Source of the DNA: Bigelowiella natans CCMP2755 | Taxonomy: Eukaryota; Cercozoa; Chlorarachniophyceae | NCBI GenBank assembly: GCA_000320545.1 | Contig: ADNK01001076.1 | Span: 148,501-212,500 of the forward strand | DNA length: 64,000 bases | Direction of reading: 5' to 3' | In this document: positions 17,311 through 28,739 of the stretch, in pieces | Position numbering within the stretch: the stretch's first letter is position 1 | How the letters are laid out: the number at the start of each line of letters is the position of its first letter | Translations under genes and position numbers: made by a program | The notes under the pieces: generated by a model | What the model was told of the DNA's origin: nothing | Databases searched by the model: none | What the model saw: the letters and a program-made list of their open reading frames with translations, nothing else

Positions 17311-18493
17311 TGGCAAACTTTCTCGTTTCTTCCTCTTTCTTTCCTTCAAAGGTGAAGGACAGAAGACGAGCACTGATGATCCATCCAAATTCGATGTTCA
17401 ATTTCACTTCACTTTCTGGGTGTTGCAGTTGATTGCGGGGAGGACACGGATGAGCCAGCGCACAGCTAGACTGGTCCGTGATCCTTTCAACCGCTCCAAA
17501 TGAACGGAATCGCTTCGTTCGTGTGTTCGTTCACTCAACGTGTGCATCCTGTCCTTTCCCCTCAGAAGCATGAGAGGTCCTGGAGTTTCCACCCTGCTGG
17601 GTTTGGTTTCTTCACCTCTTGACCTTTGCTGCAACCTCTCATCAAGGAATGCTGCCCGTCCATTTTCTCAGGCTGGAGGCTGGGTCCGCCCATGAGCTAG
17701 ATGAGGTCATCAGTCAAGGCTCTTCAGACAGCCAGGATGCGAGACCTTGCTTTTGCTGCTGGTGCGTGCGTTCAAACAGACCACACTGGCACGTGCAATC
17801 CTTTCTTTGATTTTTTGGGGAGGATGAAAGTTGTTTTTCACTTCTGTCAGTGTCACCTCCTGTCCATTCTTTTTCGATGGCCCTTTCAGTCTTGCACTTT
17901 TCTGGTTTTGCTTGTGTCACACTAAGCAGGTCTGGACGCACGTGCTAGCGTGTGCAACGAACGTGACGCACCCATGGCATGCTAGCATGCAGCAGCGCAC
18001 TTGAGTCGTGGCGGGAATTCCAGCATTGCACGCATCGACCCGCCACCTGCAACCATCTCCCAGCTCTAGACTGGGAGAAATAGCCAGGCAATGAGACGCA
18101 TGATGTGTGGAAGTCAACACCTGCACCCCAAAAAATGCACGGTTGCGTGCATCATCATCATCATCCATTCATGGCTAGAGGTTAGCATTGCGGGAAGCAT
18201 TGCATGGCAATGATGCGAAGTCGCAGGAACGAAATGGATGCAAAAAATTAAGCTGAAAACGATGTTCAACAATTACATCGTTCCAAGCATTCACACGTTA
18301 ATGTAGGAGGGCCTAAATTTAACTTCGGCCTCACACACAACAATTGTAATTGTCATTGAGGTTAGCGCCTACATTTGACGCTGAAGGAATACAGCACTAA
18401 AATTGATTCCTCTTAAAAGTCTTCTGGAATTTGTTCTTCGTGGCGTGCGCTAACCCTGCTATCAATATCTTTTGATATTGCTTTTTGGTGACT
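17311..18493. other. Gene-poor island
   Basis: G+C-richer sequence with several overlapping frames on both strands (60-99 codons) and no recognisable protein. From about 17930 it has GCATGC and CGTGCG-type words. At 18290-18493 it becomes AT-rich again before the end of the PPR gene. Confidence 0.5.
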
Positions 18494-21400
18494 TCACCGT
18501 CTGTTATTGTCTTCAATGGTGGGGGGGGGATTGGATTTCGTGCGTAGGAGTGTTTTCTTAGGACTCTGCTTGTTATTAGTCTTTTCGTTCAGGAACCCAC
18601 CGTTCTCATTACTACTGTTATTGTGAAGCGAAGTTGCTGGAGCAGGGGGGGGTGGTGTCGTTATGTGACGAAATCGAGCAGCAGCAATGGTATGTGTATG
18701 AGCATCTAATGCAGCAGCAGAAGAAGGCGAGACTTGTGTCCTGGGGCGAATTGATGATACAGCAGCAGCTTTTTGTGAAGATGACGGGTGCTTCTTGCTC
18801 ATATGATTGTGTGGTAGTGGTGGTGGTGAGTTCGAGGTAGCAGCAGCAATCGTTTTTCTCTCCCCTCTTATTCCTCTCAATGTGCCACCACCCCTTCTCT
18901 TGTTTTTGTATCCATTTATAAGTGAGCGGCTGCTTTTGTTTTCGTCGTCAAAATTATTATTGTCGTTAATTTCTTTATGAAGGTCTTCACCACAAACCAC
19001 TACATCAGTTTCCACTTCGCTATTGGTATGATGCTTTCGCTCGGCAAAGGAAGAAGAAGATGATGATGATGATGATTCCATCGCCGCAGGAGGGAGATTG
19101 TTGTAATGGTGTACATCATCTTCTTCCGCTCTGCCATCAACAACAACGTCTTGTTGAATTTTATGAATTTTAGTAGCAGTGCTGCTACTACTACTACTAC
19201 TTCTACTTGAGTTATCTTCTATGCCTACTCGTCCTCGTCCTCTATCGTCGTCATCACACGGAAATGATGACTGGTCCTCTTCTTCCTGCAGCGTTCCAAA
19301 CTCAAAACCCATCTTGACATGAAATAATGCAGTCTGATAAGCAGGAATAACCGATTCACCCATTTCCATCCCGTTCTTTTTCATGGTGTTTGCAATATCA
19401 ATAGCACGCTGCCATTGCTTCGACCGGGCTTTTAAGGGAAAGTAAATTTAGCAACAAGAAAACAGCAACAACCAGAAAGAAATTATTCAAAATTTTGAGA
19501 AGAATGTTGAGAGCGATAATAATGACTCTACTTACTGATGACAACAATGTAGATCATTCCAATGTTCTCTCATCGATTTCTTCATAAAGTATTAACTACA
19601 ACTACTAGTGATGGTACCGAATGCAGCTAACAGTATCCGGTAAGTACGAGCGTCAGGTCTTATGTTATTCGATATCATAGAGTCTATGACACCTAATGAC
19701 TGCTCCCAAGGCATTGATTTATGGCGTCCTACACCTTTCATCACCACAGTGCCAACAACAACAACAAGAAGAAGGGCATATACATGTGAGGAAGACGACG
19801 ATTACGGCAACGTCATTGACGACGACATTCTAATCAGTCGTAGGATGAGAAGCGGAACAACCAACTGAGCTGGTTATTACTATTATCCCTTTCCTCATAC
19901 CCAGCAACAACAACGACTGCGACGACACTGCAACGACAACGACAAGTAAAACTGGCAGTTTCCTCCTTCGCAGCTAATATTACTATATACTACAGGTAGT
20001 AGTAGTAGTAGTATTAGTATTAGTATTGTTGACAGGACGGACTACTTACCTGTGAGGATTGTGTGATATGCCACTTTGTTCAGAAGAGGGGCTGCTGCTG
20101 CTGCTGCTGCTGCTGCTGCCTGGGGTCCTCCTCCTCCTCTTCCTCTTCTTCCTCTTCCTCTTGCTGCTGCAGCCTTCTCTGCATGCCTCAAAGCTTTCAA
20201 AGCTAGCTCCCATTGTCTACCTCTCGTGTATGCGCTTATAAGGGCCGTTGTAGTAATGTGTGTAGGCCGCAGGGAAGCTTCTGTCGCCAAGTGAGAGATC
20301 CTTAACGCTTTAGCCCAGTCTCCAGTCTTTGCACAACAATCTAGCGCAGCTCCGATAAGAACTATCGTTGGTTTTACTCCTTTATCTTTGTTGTTGTGGT
20401 TATGATGATGACGAGTCGTCGTGATCCTCTTCATCTCCTCGTTCGTAGAGGATATGACACACGCATCAAACACACGCAATCCAAGTCTATGCTGGCCTGC
20501 ATCACTGCACGCCTTGATTACTTCTGCATAACTGTAAGCATCAGGCTCTAATCGATCTACACCTAGCTTTTCTTCGATGTGGTGATACTGTTGCTGCAGC
20601 ATCAAAGAATGAGAATGCTCAACTACTTCGTCATCACCAATACCACCACCAGCAGCAGTATCATTAGCGTTTTTCTGATAAGAATGCCTATTACTACTAT
20701 AATTTTTATTTTCGAGTTCTTCCGTAGTTTCTTGTCCATGGGAGAAACTCACGATGACGGGTTGTTCTCCATCAGCATCAGCAGCAGTAGTGTGCTTCTC
20801 TTCCTTTACTATCTCCGCATCTGTTCTCTCACGCCCCTGAGCAGGAGCAGCGAAATAATGAGATGATGGTATGAAGGGACTGCTGCGTGGGTAGGAGTAA
20901 GAAGTATATCCTCCTTCTTCTCCTCCTTGTTTGATTCTTCTTCCTCCTATCATTAAATCCAAGACTACCAGAGCACGCTGGTACTCAGCTGCTATTCTAT
21001 ACGCCTTGAGCAAAGTGTTGTACGTGTAAATATCTGCTTTTACCTGAGCTCTTACCATGGATTCTAGCACCTGCTCTGCCTTTTGCCACTGCTTCTTCGT
21101 TGCATATGCGTTAAGAAGAGTGTTATAGGTGACAACCGACTTTGTGACTGATGTTTTCTGCATGAGCTGTAGTATTCTCAAAACAGCAGATGGCGGACCA
21201 TGTCGGGCAATACCATCAAGAGCTGTATTGAATATTATGTGATTTGGTATTTCCGCTACATTTTTCTTGTTTTTTCTCTTGTTCTTTTTGATCTTTCTTG
21301 CTTCCTCATTAGCGGTAGTGTTGGAACTTCTGCTGTATGAGGAATCCTCATGCTGCTGCTCCTTCGTCATCATGATCTTTCCCCCATCTTGGAGTATTTG

Positions 21401-21731
21401 TTGTTGATTGGATGTTTGCAATGAGAAAGAAGGAGATGATGATGATGATGATGATGATGAGGCATCATGAAGAGCCGTGCTGGCACCCTCCCTACTGCTT
21501 TCCATGCTGCTACTGCTACTACACAGCTTCTCCATATATTCTAAAACCTGATTATTATGTTGATGTTGTTATGTAATAACCATTTGTAATGCCATTGTTA
21601 CGATCGAATCAATGACAGAAGGATATTACGATCGAATGAATGACAAATCCGTCTACTTCTTTCTTGTTGATGTCTACGTTTCTTGCTATTACTCTCTGCT
21701 GTGACTACTCGACGACGATTCATCAAGGAGC

Positions 21732-21772
<41 letters not shown>

Positions 21773-21794
21773 AAGAAATATTATATATGTGTGA

Positions 21795-21846
<52 letters not shown>

Positions 21847-23293
21847 GTAAACTTTAGGAGGTACGTAACTTATAACAACGGAAATACAGGAATCCATGGT
21901 ATTCTTCCTTCCCTTCTACTCCTCCTACTACTACTACTACTACTAATAATAATAATAATACTTAAAGTTCTACTTAATAATATCTTATTAAATGACGCTT
22001 GATGGTGGTAGTAGCTAGTACCTTTTTCCATTGTTTGTTGAAACACATTGCCTTCAATATGGCTGTGGTGGCAAATTCATGAGGATGATCTCCCAATCCT
22101 TCATAAATATGTGCAGCAATTTCCCATCGTCTTGCATTGCCACAAACATTTATCACACCGGACAGCACAACACGGTCAGGAGTAAAGGATCTTTCCGACA
22201 TCCTACGAAGAACTCCCACACCTAATATGTAGTGGTATATGATGATATTGATTTGTTTAATATACAACGTAGTATCGTATATGATGAAGTTGTTAATAAT
22301 AACTACCTCCTGCCCAGTCATTATTATTAACCATCAGCTTTGCGGACAAGGCATAACTGAAATTTCCTGGGAGATCTCGTCGATTGCGGTTCTCCATGTC
22401 CTCTAACAGCTGCACTCCGGCCTTATGTGCATTGCTCTCTGTCATTCCAAGAAGCACAGCATCAAATGAGATAACGGATGGCTGAACTTTCGCCTTCTCC
22501 ATCTTTCTCAAAAGGGCTAAGGCCTTTGGCCAATCGCCTCTCGAGCTATATGCTGCAATCACTGGAGTAAACGTTCTTGCATTCGGAACCATATTTGTTG
22601 TTGTTGTTGATGATGATGGTGATGAGGAGGAGGAGGAGGAGGAGGAGGAGGAGGAGGAGGTCTCTGGAAATGATGATGATATCGTTGACAACGCCGGTGA
22701 TGAAGATGAAGAAGAAGAAGAAGAAGATAATCTTTTTGGCGATGATCTTTGGGATGATACCACCCGTTGTTGTAGCATTTGTATGCTCATTTCTTCTGCT
22801 TCCTGAGAAAATGTTATGCGTTGTATTGCTGTTATTCTTATAAGTAGCAGTAGTCTTAGTATTATCATCCCATCCATAAAGAAGAAGAAGAAGAAGAAGA
22901 ATCATGATAACACACAAAAAGTGAAGGAGTATGTACTCAGGTTTCCCCCCCCCGCTCTCCTCCTCGCCTATTATTCTATTCTTTTCCAATAGTCATCATC
23001 ACCACCATCATCATCAAAAGCAACAATAATACATACCTCTACCAAGCCACCACGTGCATAAGCTCTAACAAGAGCACTCAGCCCAACAACGGTTGGCTTG
23101 AATCCTCTTAGTTTCATGTCTTGGAACAGCATAAGAGATTTCATCCTAATATAAGTAGTAATATATCATCATCATGTGTGGGGGGTTGCTGGGTGGGTGG
23201 GTGGGTGGTGGCACACTGTTCTTCATCATGATCATCATCACCCATCAAACTGTCCGTGTTGTTGATGGAAATGATGCCTCTGTTATTATTATA

Positions 23294-23324
<31 letters not shown>

Positions 23325-24186
23325 TCCATTACTTAGTACTAAGACTAGGGTTAATAATAATAGTAATGATACTAATAATACCAATCTCTCTCGCTTGCAC
23401 ACAGTGCCAGTAGCCTGTTGCACACTAGCAATGATATATCATACAACAGAGATCATCATGATGATGATGATGATGACTAATGAGGACGACGAATCCTATA
23501 TTCTCCAACCAATTCTATCAACCGTTTCATTGAAACTTAACAAGAAAATGACAAATCAAAATCAGCTCAAATTCAACTACATACCATATTCACACAATGA
23601 CGCAACTCTCGATTGAGCAGCAACTTCCGAACACTTCCCAACATATAAGCTGTATGCTTGAATTGCTTGTGTCAAATCTTCTTGATCTAGACGGTCTATA
23701 AGCTGGGCCCTTAAAGCTGCTATTTCTGGATTGTGATGATGATAATAGGAGGAAGAAGAACTCTCCTCATAAACCATCCTAGCAGCTCCTCCTGCTCGTA
23801 CTACATTATTTATCATTTGATTCCTTGATAGAGGGATTCTGGTCCCCCCACCCCTCATAATCCCCCTCCTTCTGCTGCTGCTACCTCTTCCTATGTCTCT
23901 CTGCTGCTGCTCCTGCAATGATAGCGACGACGAAGATGAGCAAGATGATAGTAACGACAATGAGGACATTGAAGAAGGATTCGATGATGTTGACGATAAC
24001 GATGATGACGATGATGATGATCTTGAGAGGGTTGGTTCTTGTGTGGTAGTAGAAGATGGTGACTTTTCTTTCACTTCAGAAACACGGCTAGGGCTGGACC
24101 AATCGTCCACGCGACGATGGTGGGAGGAGAAGACATGGTTGCATGTTATTTTATTGCTGCTTCTTCCTCCTCCTCCTCCTCCTCCT

Positions 24187-24217
<31 letters not shown>

Positions 24218-24218
24218 A

Positions 24219-24251
<33 letters not shown>

Positions 24252-24258
24252 GCTACTG

Positions 24259-24296
<38 letters not shown>

Positions 24297-25130
24297 GCAG
24301 CTGGTGCTGGTGCTGGTGGTGGTGGCGGTGCTGCTGCTTCGACGACTCGTACTACTACTACTCCTGCAACTGCTACTATTACTACTACTTCTACCATTAC
24401 TACTACTACTACTACTGCTGCTGCTAGCACCATCATTCCTATGATTTTGACCCATCATAAAATTGGGGTTTGTCCCTATCCTTGGAGGCTGTTGCGCGTG
24501 TTGGAGTACTATTCTATTTCCTAGAATTGAAAAAGGTGAGAAGGCATTTTGTGCCATGGTGCCTTGTATTGAGGGACCAGGGAGGAGATCCTCTTTTGTT
24601 GTTGTTGTTGTTGTTCTTCTTCTTCTTCCAAAGCCGCCACCACCACCACCACCACCACCACCACCTGCTGCTGCGTGAAGCTGCCTCCTGCTAGAAGCAA
24701 CCTGTTGCTGTGCGTGCGAGTAAACGTACCAACCTCTGCATCTTCTTCTTCTATGCATCGGTGCTGGAAGAAAATTATTCAGTGTCCTTATTATCCCTAG
24801 GGGTCTATCTTTAAATCGTCTTCGAGAAACACCATTGAGGCTACTTTGGAACAATGGGTTGTTACTACCGTCTGAGGCCACCGCAACAGCAGTAGCAGCA
24901 CCGATTCGACTTGATCCAACGCCTCTAGCTGCTGCTGCTGAGACTGACACACCGCCACCCACCAGAAGAAGATCATCATCACATAGTGTCGTCTTATCAT
25001 ATAACTTTGGATTATCCCTTCCTTGATTTCCCGGTGCTAGACAACGGAGCAGAAATCCGAGTAGCGCTGTCAATATTAGAGCCCATGTGCGTCGATAATA
25101 GTAGCAGACCGACGATTGCCGGCGTGCCAT
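18494..25130 (-). CDS. Large pentatricopeptide repeat (PPR) protein, six exons
   Basis: An organelle-type RNA-binding PPR protein of 1595 aa. Minus-strand exons: 25130-23581, 23145-23037, 22802-22307, 22221-22022, 21547-20050, 19428-18494. They total 4788 nt and the phases agree. PPR helices of about 35 residues are seen as FQDMKLRGFKPTVVGLSALV, ARTFTPVIAAYSSRGDWPKA, KVQPSVISFDAVLLGM, VVTYNTLLNAYATKKQWQKA, KADIYTYNTLLKAYRIAAEY, LEPDAYSYAEVIKACSDAG and THITTTALISAYTRGRQWEL. Introns fall inside or between repeats. The N-terminus MARRQSSVCYYYRRTW plus a hydrophobic stretch (about 17-32) looks like a signal or bipartite organelle presequence. Residues about 230-330 are a Ser tract coded by AGT/AGC/TCT triplet repeats, and the last exon is also Ser/His-rich. 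The likely role is plastid or mitochondrial RNA processing; the target transcript is unknown. Confidence 0.88.
21736..21841. repeat. Two AT microsatellites
   Basis: AT runs at about 21736-21769 and 21800-21841 within the intron between PPR exons 4 and 5. Confidence 0.95.
24170..24430. repeat. Coding CTC/CTA/CTG triplet repeat (poly-Ser on minus strand)
   Basis: A long run of CTN triplets, partly interrupted, inside PPR exon 1. Read on the minus strand in frame it gives poly-Ser with few other residues. All six frames stay open across most of it, which explains the overlapping poly-Leu, poly-Thr, poly-Tyr and poly-Val frames. Confidence 0.9.
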
Positions 25131-25637
25131 GACTTATGTGTGATACAATTCAAATCCCATTTACAAGAACTTCGATGGGAATTAATTCAATGAGGAAATT
25201 ATGCCTCAGTGAGGGGTGGAGGGGGGGGTGCCGCTGTCACGCTCCAGCTCCTCCCTCTTACCTCCACGGTTAATCAGCGAGTCTATTGCGAAAACTGACC
25301 GAATCGGCCTGTATTTCACGAAATATTTCTCAAAATCGGGAAGATGGGGATTCCTGTGGTGCAAATAAAGTCGTACACGCTCTTTGTCTCTGTCTTATCT
25401 TGTCTTCCTTCGTCAAGGACCAAGGATTTCCCATTATTTTCCTACTACTCCGAGCACATCTACTACGACAACGAGAACGACTGCAATAATGAACAAATCG
25501 CCCTTCTTTCCTGCTGAACAGAACACCAAGAACAAGAACGACGACATCATCAGCAGACATTTGAATATTTTGAATGGGGTGTCAGCACCACCACCACCAC
25601 CACCAGCAGTCTTTTCAGTAGTGTGATCCTCATCATA
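25131..25637. promoter_or_regulatory. Putative bidirectional promoter region
   Basis: The PPR gene starts at 25130 on the minus strand and the next gene at 25638 on the plus strand, so about 507 bp must serve both. No TATA-like element is obvious. It is assigned from position only. A plus-strand frame at 25384-25626 overlaps it and could hold 5' leader sequence. Confidence 0.4.
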
Positions 25638-26570
25638 ATGTTCTTCATTTTAAGATTCCCTATGCTCGCGATTCTTCTTGGAGCAACGCTTTTAACATCT
25701 GATGATTCTTTGGTGGCAGCAAGAAAAATAAGGGAGAGATTGAAGCACCATTTGGAACCGTCCAAAGACGCGTTAATATCCATGGTTCCTATCTCGAGAG
25801 ACATGTTTGATGCATATAAGGATGACTGTCATCATCCAATTGATAAGACTTTAGTGGATTCTGCAATGGAGAAGGCAGAGATAGAGTCTGAAAGGCTTTT
25901 ACAAGAAGAGATATCCAACCAATGTGGTGAATCGACGCCATGTGAAATAGAGAAACGACGACAGATCTCACGAGAGGAAGTGATTGGTGCTTTACAAGCC
26001 CTGTATCCTGGAATAAAGATCGATGAACCTTGTGCTATCCAAAACTGGTTGAGTAAATGATTTTTCTTTGTAATCTGGGAAATATTAAAGCAAAATAACA
26101 ATTGGCTTCGATTATTGCAGGTTCGAAAGAAAACAGCAAGAAGCCGACATGAAACTACTCGCAACAACAAAGACAGGAGGTAAAAAATAGAACTCCGTAT
26201 ATTAGATGGAATTTGTTATTTATAAATTATGGTAATTATGACATAAATTGATAGAATAACATAGTTTCTGTTCCATCAAGGTTTTTCCAATGGAACAAAA
26301 CCTGCAACAATAATCGCTTTCGGAGAAGAAAGACGGACAAGTAATATTCCTAAAGCCCTACGAAGGAAAGGCATAACTGAAGATGATATGGAATCAATGA
26401 CCTATGATTTCAATCTTAATGACGAGCTCTCAACAAAATCTACGGACATAGTGAATGCAAAAATTCTAGACATTGGAGCTACGAGGGTACTTAATGGGGC
26501 AGATGAGGCCATCACTGTGGGCTGTTCGGGGCCAATCTGCGAAAGTATTGAGCAACTTGAGACGTCTTGA
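25638..26570 (+). CDS. Unrecognised 252-aa protein with signal sequence
   Basis: Exons 25638-26047, 26121-26179 and 26281-26570 join in phase (410+59+290 nt = 253 codons). Donors are GTTGAG and GTAAAA. The N-terminus MFFILRFPMLAILLGATLL is a signal peptide or membrane anchor. The remainder is hydrophilic: a charged helical part (residues about 70-110), then LQALYPGIKIDEPCAIQNWF, then GEERRTSNIPKALRRKGITE and a mixed C-terminus ending EQLETS. I do not recognise the family. The start is the first ATG of the frame; a GTG 15 bases earlier is not needed. The divergent arrangement with the PPR gene suggests, but does not show, co-expression. Confidence 0.65.
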
Positions 26571-28739
26571 AGTGCAAATCATAATTCTACACAATGCCTT
26601 GCCAATGTGAGTAATGTATTCGCTACATTACATCTGCATGTTAAGATCGTAAGAATTTTTGGAGTCATGTCAGCGGTATGATAACCACGGCCAGCTTTTC
26701 TTGTACATGTGCGATGCAGCTGATCCGTGATAATGATCATATTTGTGACAATGTTGATTGCATTGCAATGTTGCTCATGACTGGCATCATGTTGACAATG
26801 CAGAGACGATGCTAACGCATGCGCTTTTTGCACTGCAAGCGCATCTTGCATCTAGCTGGATGGCAACTAAACGACCAATGCAAATTAGCTAGTTGTAGTT
26901 CAACATCATTGAGCTACATGACGTGCAAGATGTGGCTTGTTTGACAATGTGAGGCGCTCGTGCTCAAGTGCTAGGTTTGTTTCTCCAGACTCGTCTCGCC
27001 CAGAGCTCGCGTCATCACACCATTGCGCATGGTGCACCGCTCAACTGCTTTTGTTGTTGTGGCGCAGCTCCTTGCAGGCGCCACCATCGCAGCACGCAGC
27101 AACGATGTCAGCATGCATGTCAACTTCTTTCTCAACACGCAATGCATGGCAGCAATGTCTCGATTGTCGTGCAGCGTGGAGCGCGGCAGCGATGCAGTGA
27201 CGACAACAGCGAAAGCAAAGGAGCATCGAGAAGCGCAAGCCAAGGCGCACACGGCAACACAAGTCGCACCGGAGCGCACGTGCACAAAGAGTGCGCTTTT
27301 TTCCAAGCAGCACCCAGGGCAGAAAGTTCCAGAACTTTCTTTCGACTGGCGACCAGTGCCCAGGGTGAGCTCTGGAGTTGAGCTCTGCGCATGCGTTCCC
27401 GTTGTGCGCTCCCAGTCTGCTCTCATCACTTCACCACCCGCACACAACACTTCGAGGCCTCGAGAGACAGAACTCAAAATCCCAACAGACAGAACAGAAC
27501 TCAAAATCCCAACAGACAGAACAGAACTCAAAATCCCAACAAACAGAACAGAACTCAAAATCCCAATCAACAAAAGACTTCAAGCAACAAAGAGAAAAAC
27601 ACAACCCAAAACCACAAACAACCCCAAACGACAAACAAACCCAAAACGACAAAAAGCCAAACAAAGACAAAGAAAACCAAGAAGACCAAGAGACCAACGA
27701 TGACGAAAGTTGACAACAACAGCGGACCAACACACGAAGACAACAAAGACGAGGCACACCAACACTCAGGCACATCGCCCCAACAAGCTTGCGCTTCAGT
27801 GCCACCCGTTCAGAAGCCCGCAGCTTGCCTTGACCACGAGATCAAGGACGATGGCCCGGCTGCGGCCGTTTTGCATGCGAACGGTTTCAATGACGCGCTG
27901 CATCACTGTGCCATGCCTGTGGCCGCAGAGCCGCCAAAAGTTTTTCCAATGAACACTCGCATGCCAACGCCTCCCACCAATGGTGACAGTGATGATGCAA
28001 CACCGCGCAGCGCGACATTGTGCAGTTTTGATCATTCACGGCGACGCGAACAGACGAAAGAATCCGCCCCTTGTGCGCATCATGGCCTCGGCCATGGCGG
28101 TTGTTGGCACAGGTGGCGTGTTGCATGGCCAGACAGCGTGTGTCTTCACAGCTTGTGGAGCAAAGCCACCACTTCCAAAATTTTGTCACATGGTTGCAGC
28201 AGACACACAGCAGTGCACAGTTGTGTGGCTACATGCAACTAGGCACATGCATGCTGCATGCCAATTGTGCAGCAAACCTGCATGAACAGTCTGTTCATCA
28301 TCTGTCTCAGGTTGCACAGGTGACACACATTGTCATGGAGGTTTGTGCTGTGTCTATCGGATGTCATAGCGCAATTACACCCTGCAGCGCAACAACACAT
28401 CACGAGACTCTGTGCAAGAATTGAATTTTTTAGATGAGAAATGTTGAACAAATGGTGTAGTCATACAATAAGCTTGCTGGAACACTCCGCACCATCCCTA
28501 AAAGTGTTAATCCGACAAGCTTTCCAATCAAAAACTATACTGCATATATAAAGTGTCCTACTATCATGCCCCCTACTCCATATCGGGCCATATAGGCCTA
28601 TAGGAAATGATGGTCTATTGTAGTTAGAATTTTTCGCGTGTCGTATCCATCTTACAAAACTGACTGCTTGATTATGGTTCCAACTACAAAGTAGACTGCC
28701 GATGGTATATAAGCAGATCGTCGGTGATTAATGCTTCAT
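26571..28739. other. Gene-poor G+C-rich island with a 27-bp tandem array
   Basis: Long overlapping frames exist on both strands (for example 27023-27703 plus, 27391-28242 plus, 26971-27573 minus). They lack recognisable motifs and reflect low stop density. From 28440 to 28739 the sequence is AT-rich and empty. The tandem array is listed separately. Confidence 0.5.
27473..27575. repeat. 27-bp tandem repeat, nearly four copies
   Basis: Units starting CTCAAAATCCCAACA begin at 27473, 27500, 27527 and 27554. They are almost identical, and the last is truncated. Because 27 is a multiple of three, every plus frame through it encodes a 9-residue repeat (ELKIPTDRT in one). This alone can make the overlapping frames look protein-like. 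Confidence 0.92.

Noticed and set aside
24117-24524. Plus-strand poly-Thr, poly-Leu and poly-Tyr frames, 94-183 codons
   Set aside because: These are shadows of the triplet repeat inside the PPR exon on the other strand.
27023-28242. Overlapping plus-strand frames of 226 and 283 codons
   Set aside because: Both run through the 27-bp tandem repeat in different frames, lack domains and share an island with low stop density.
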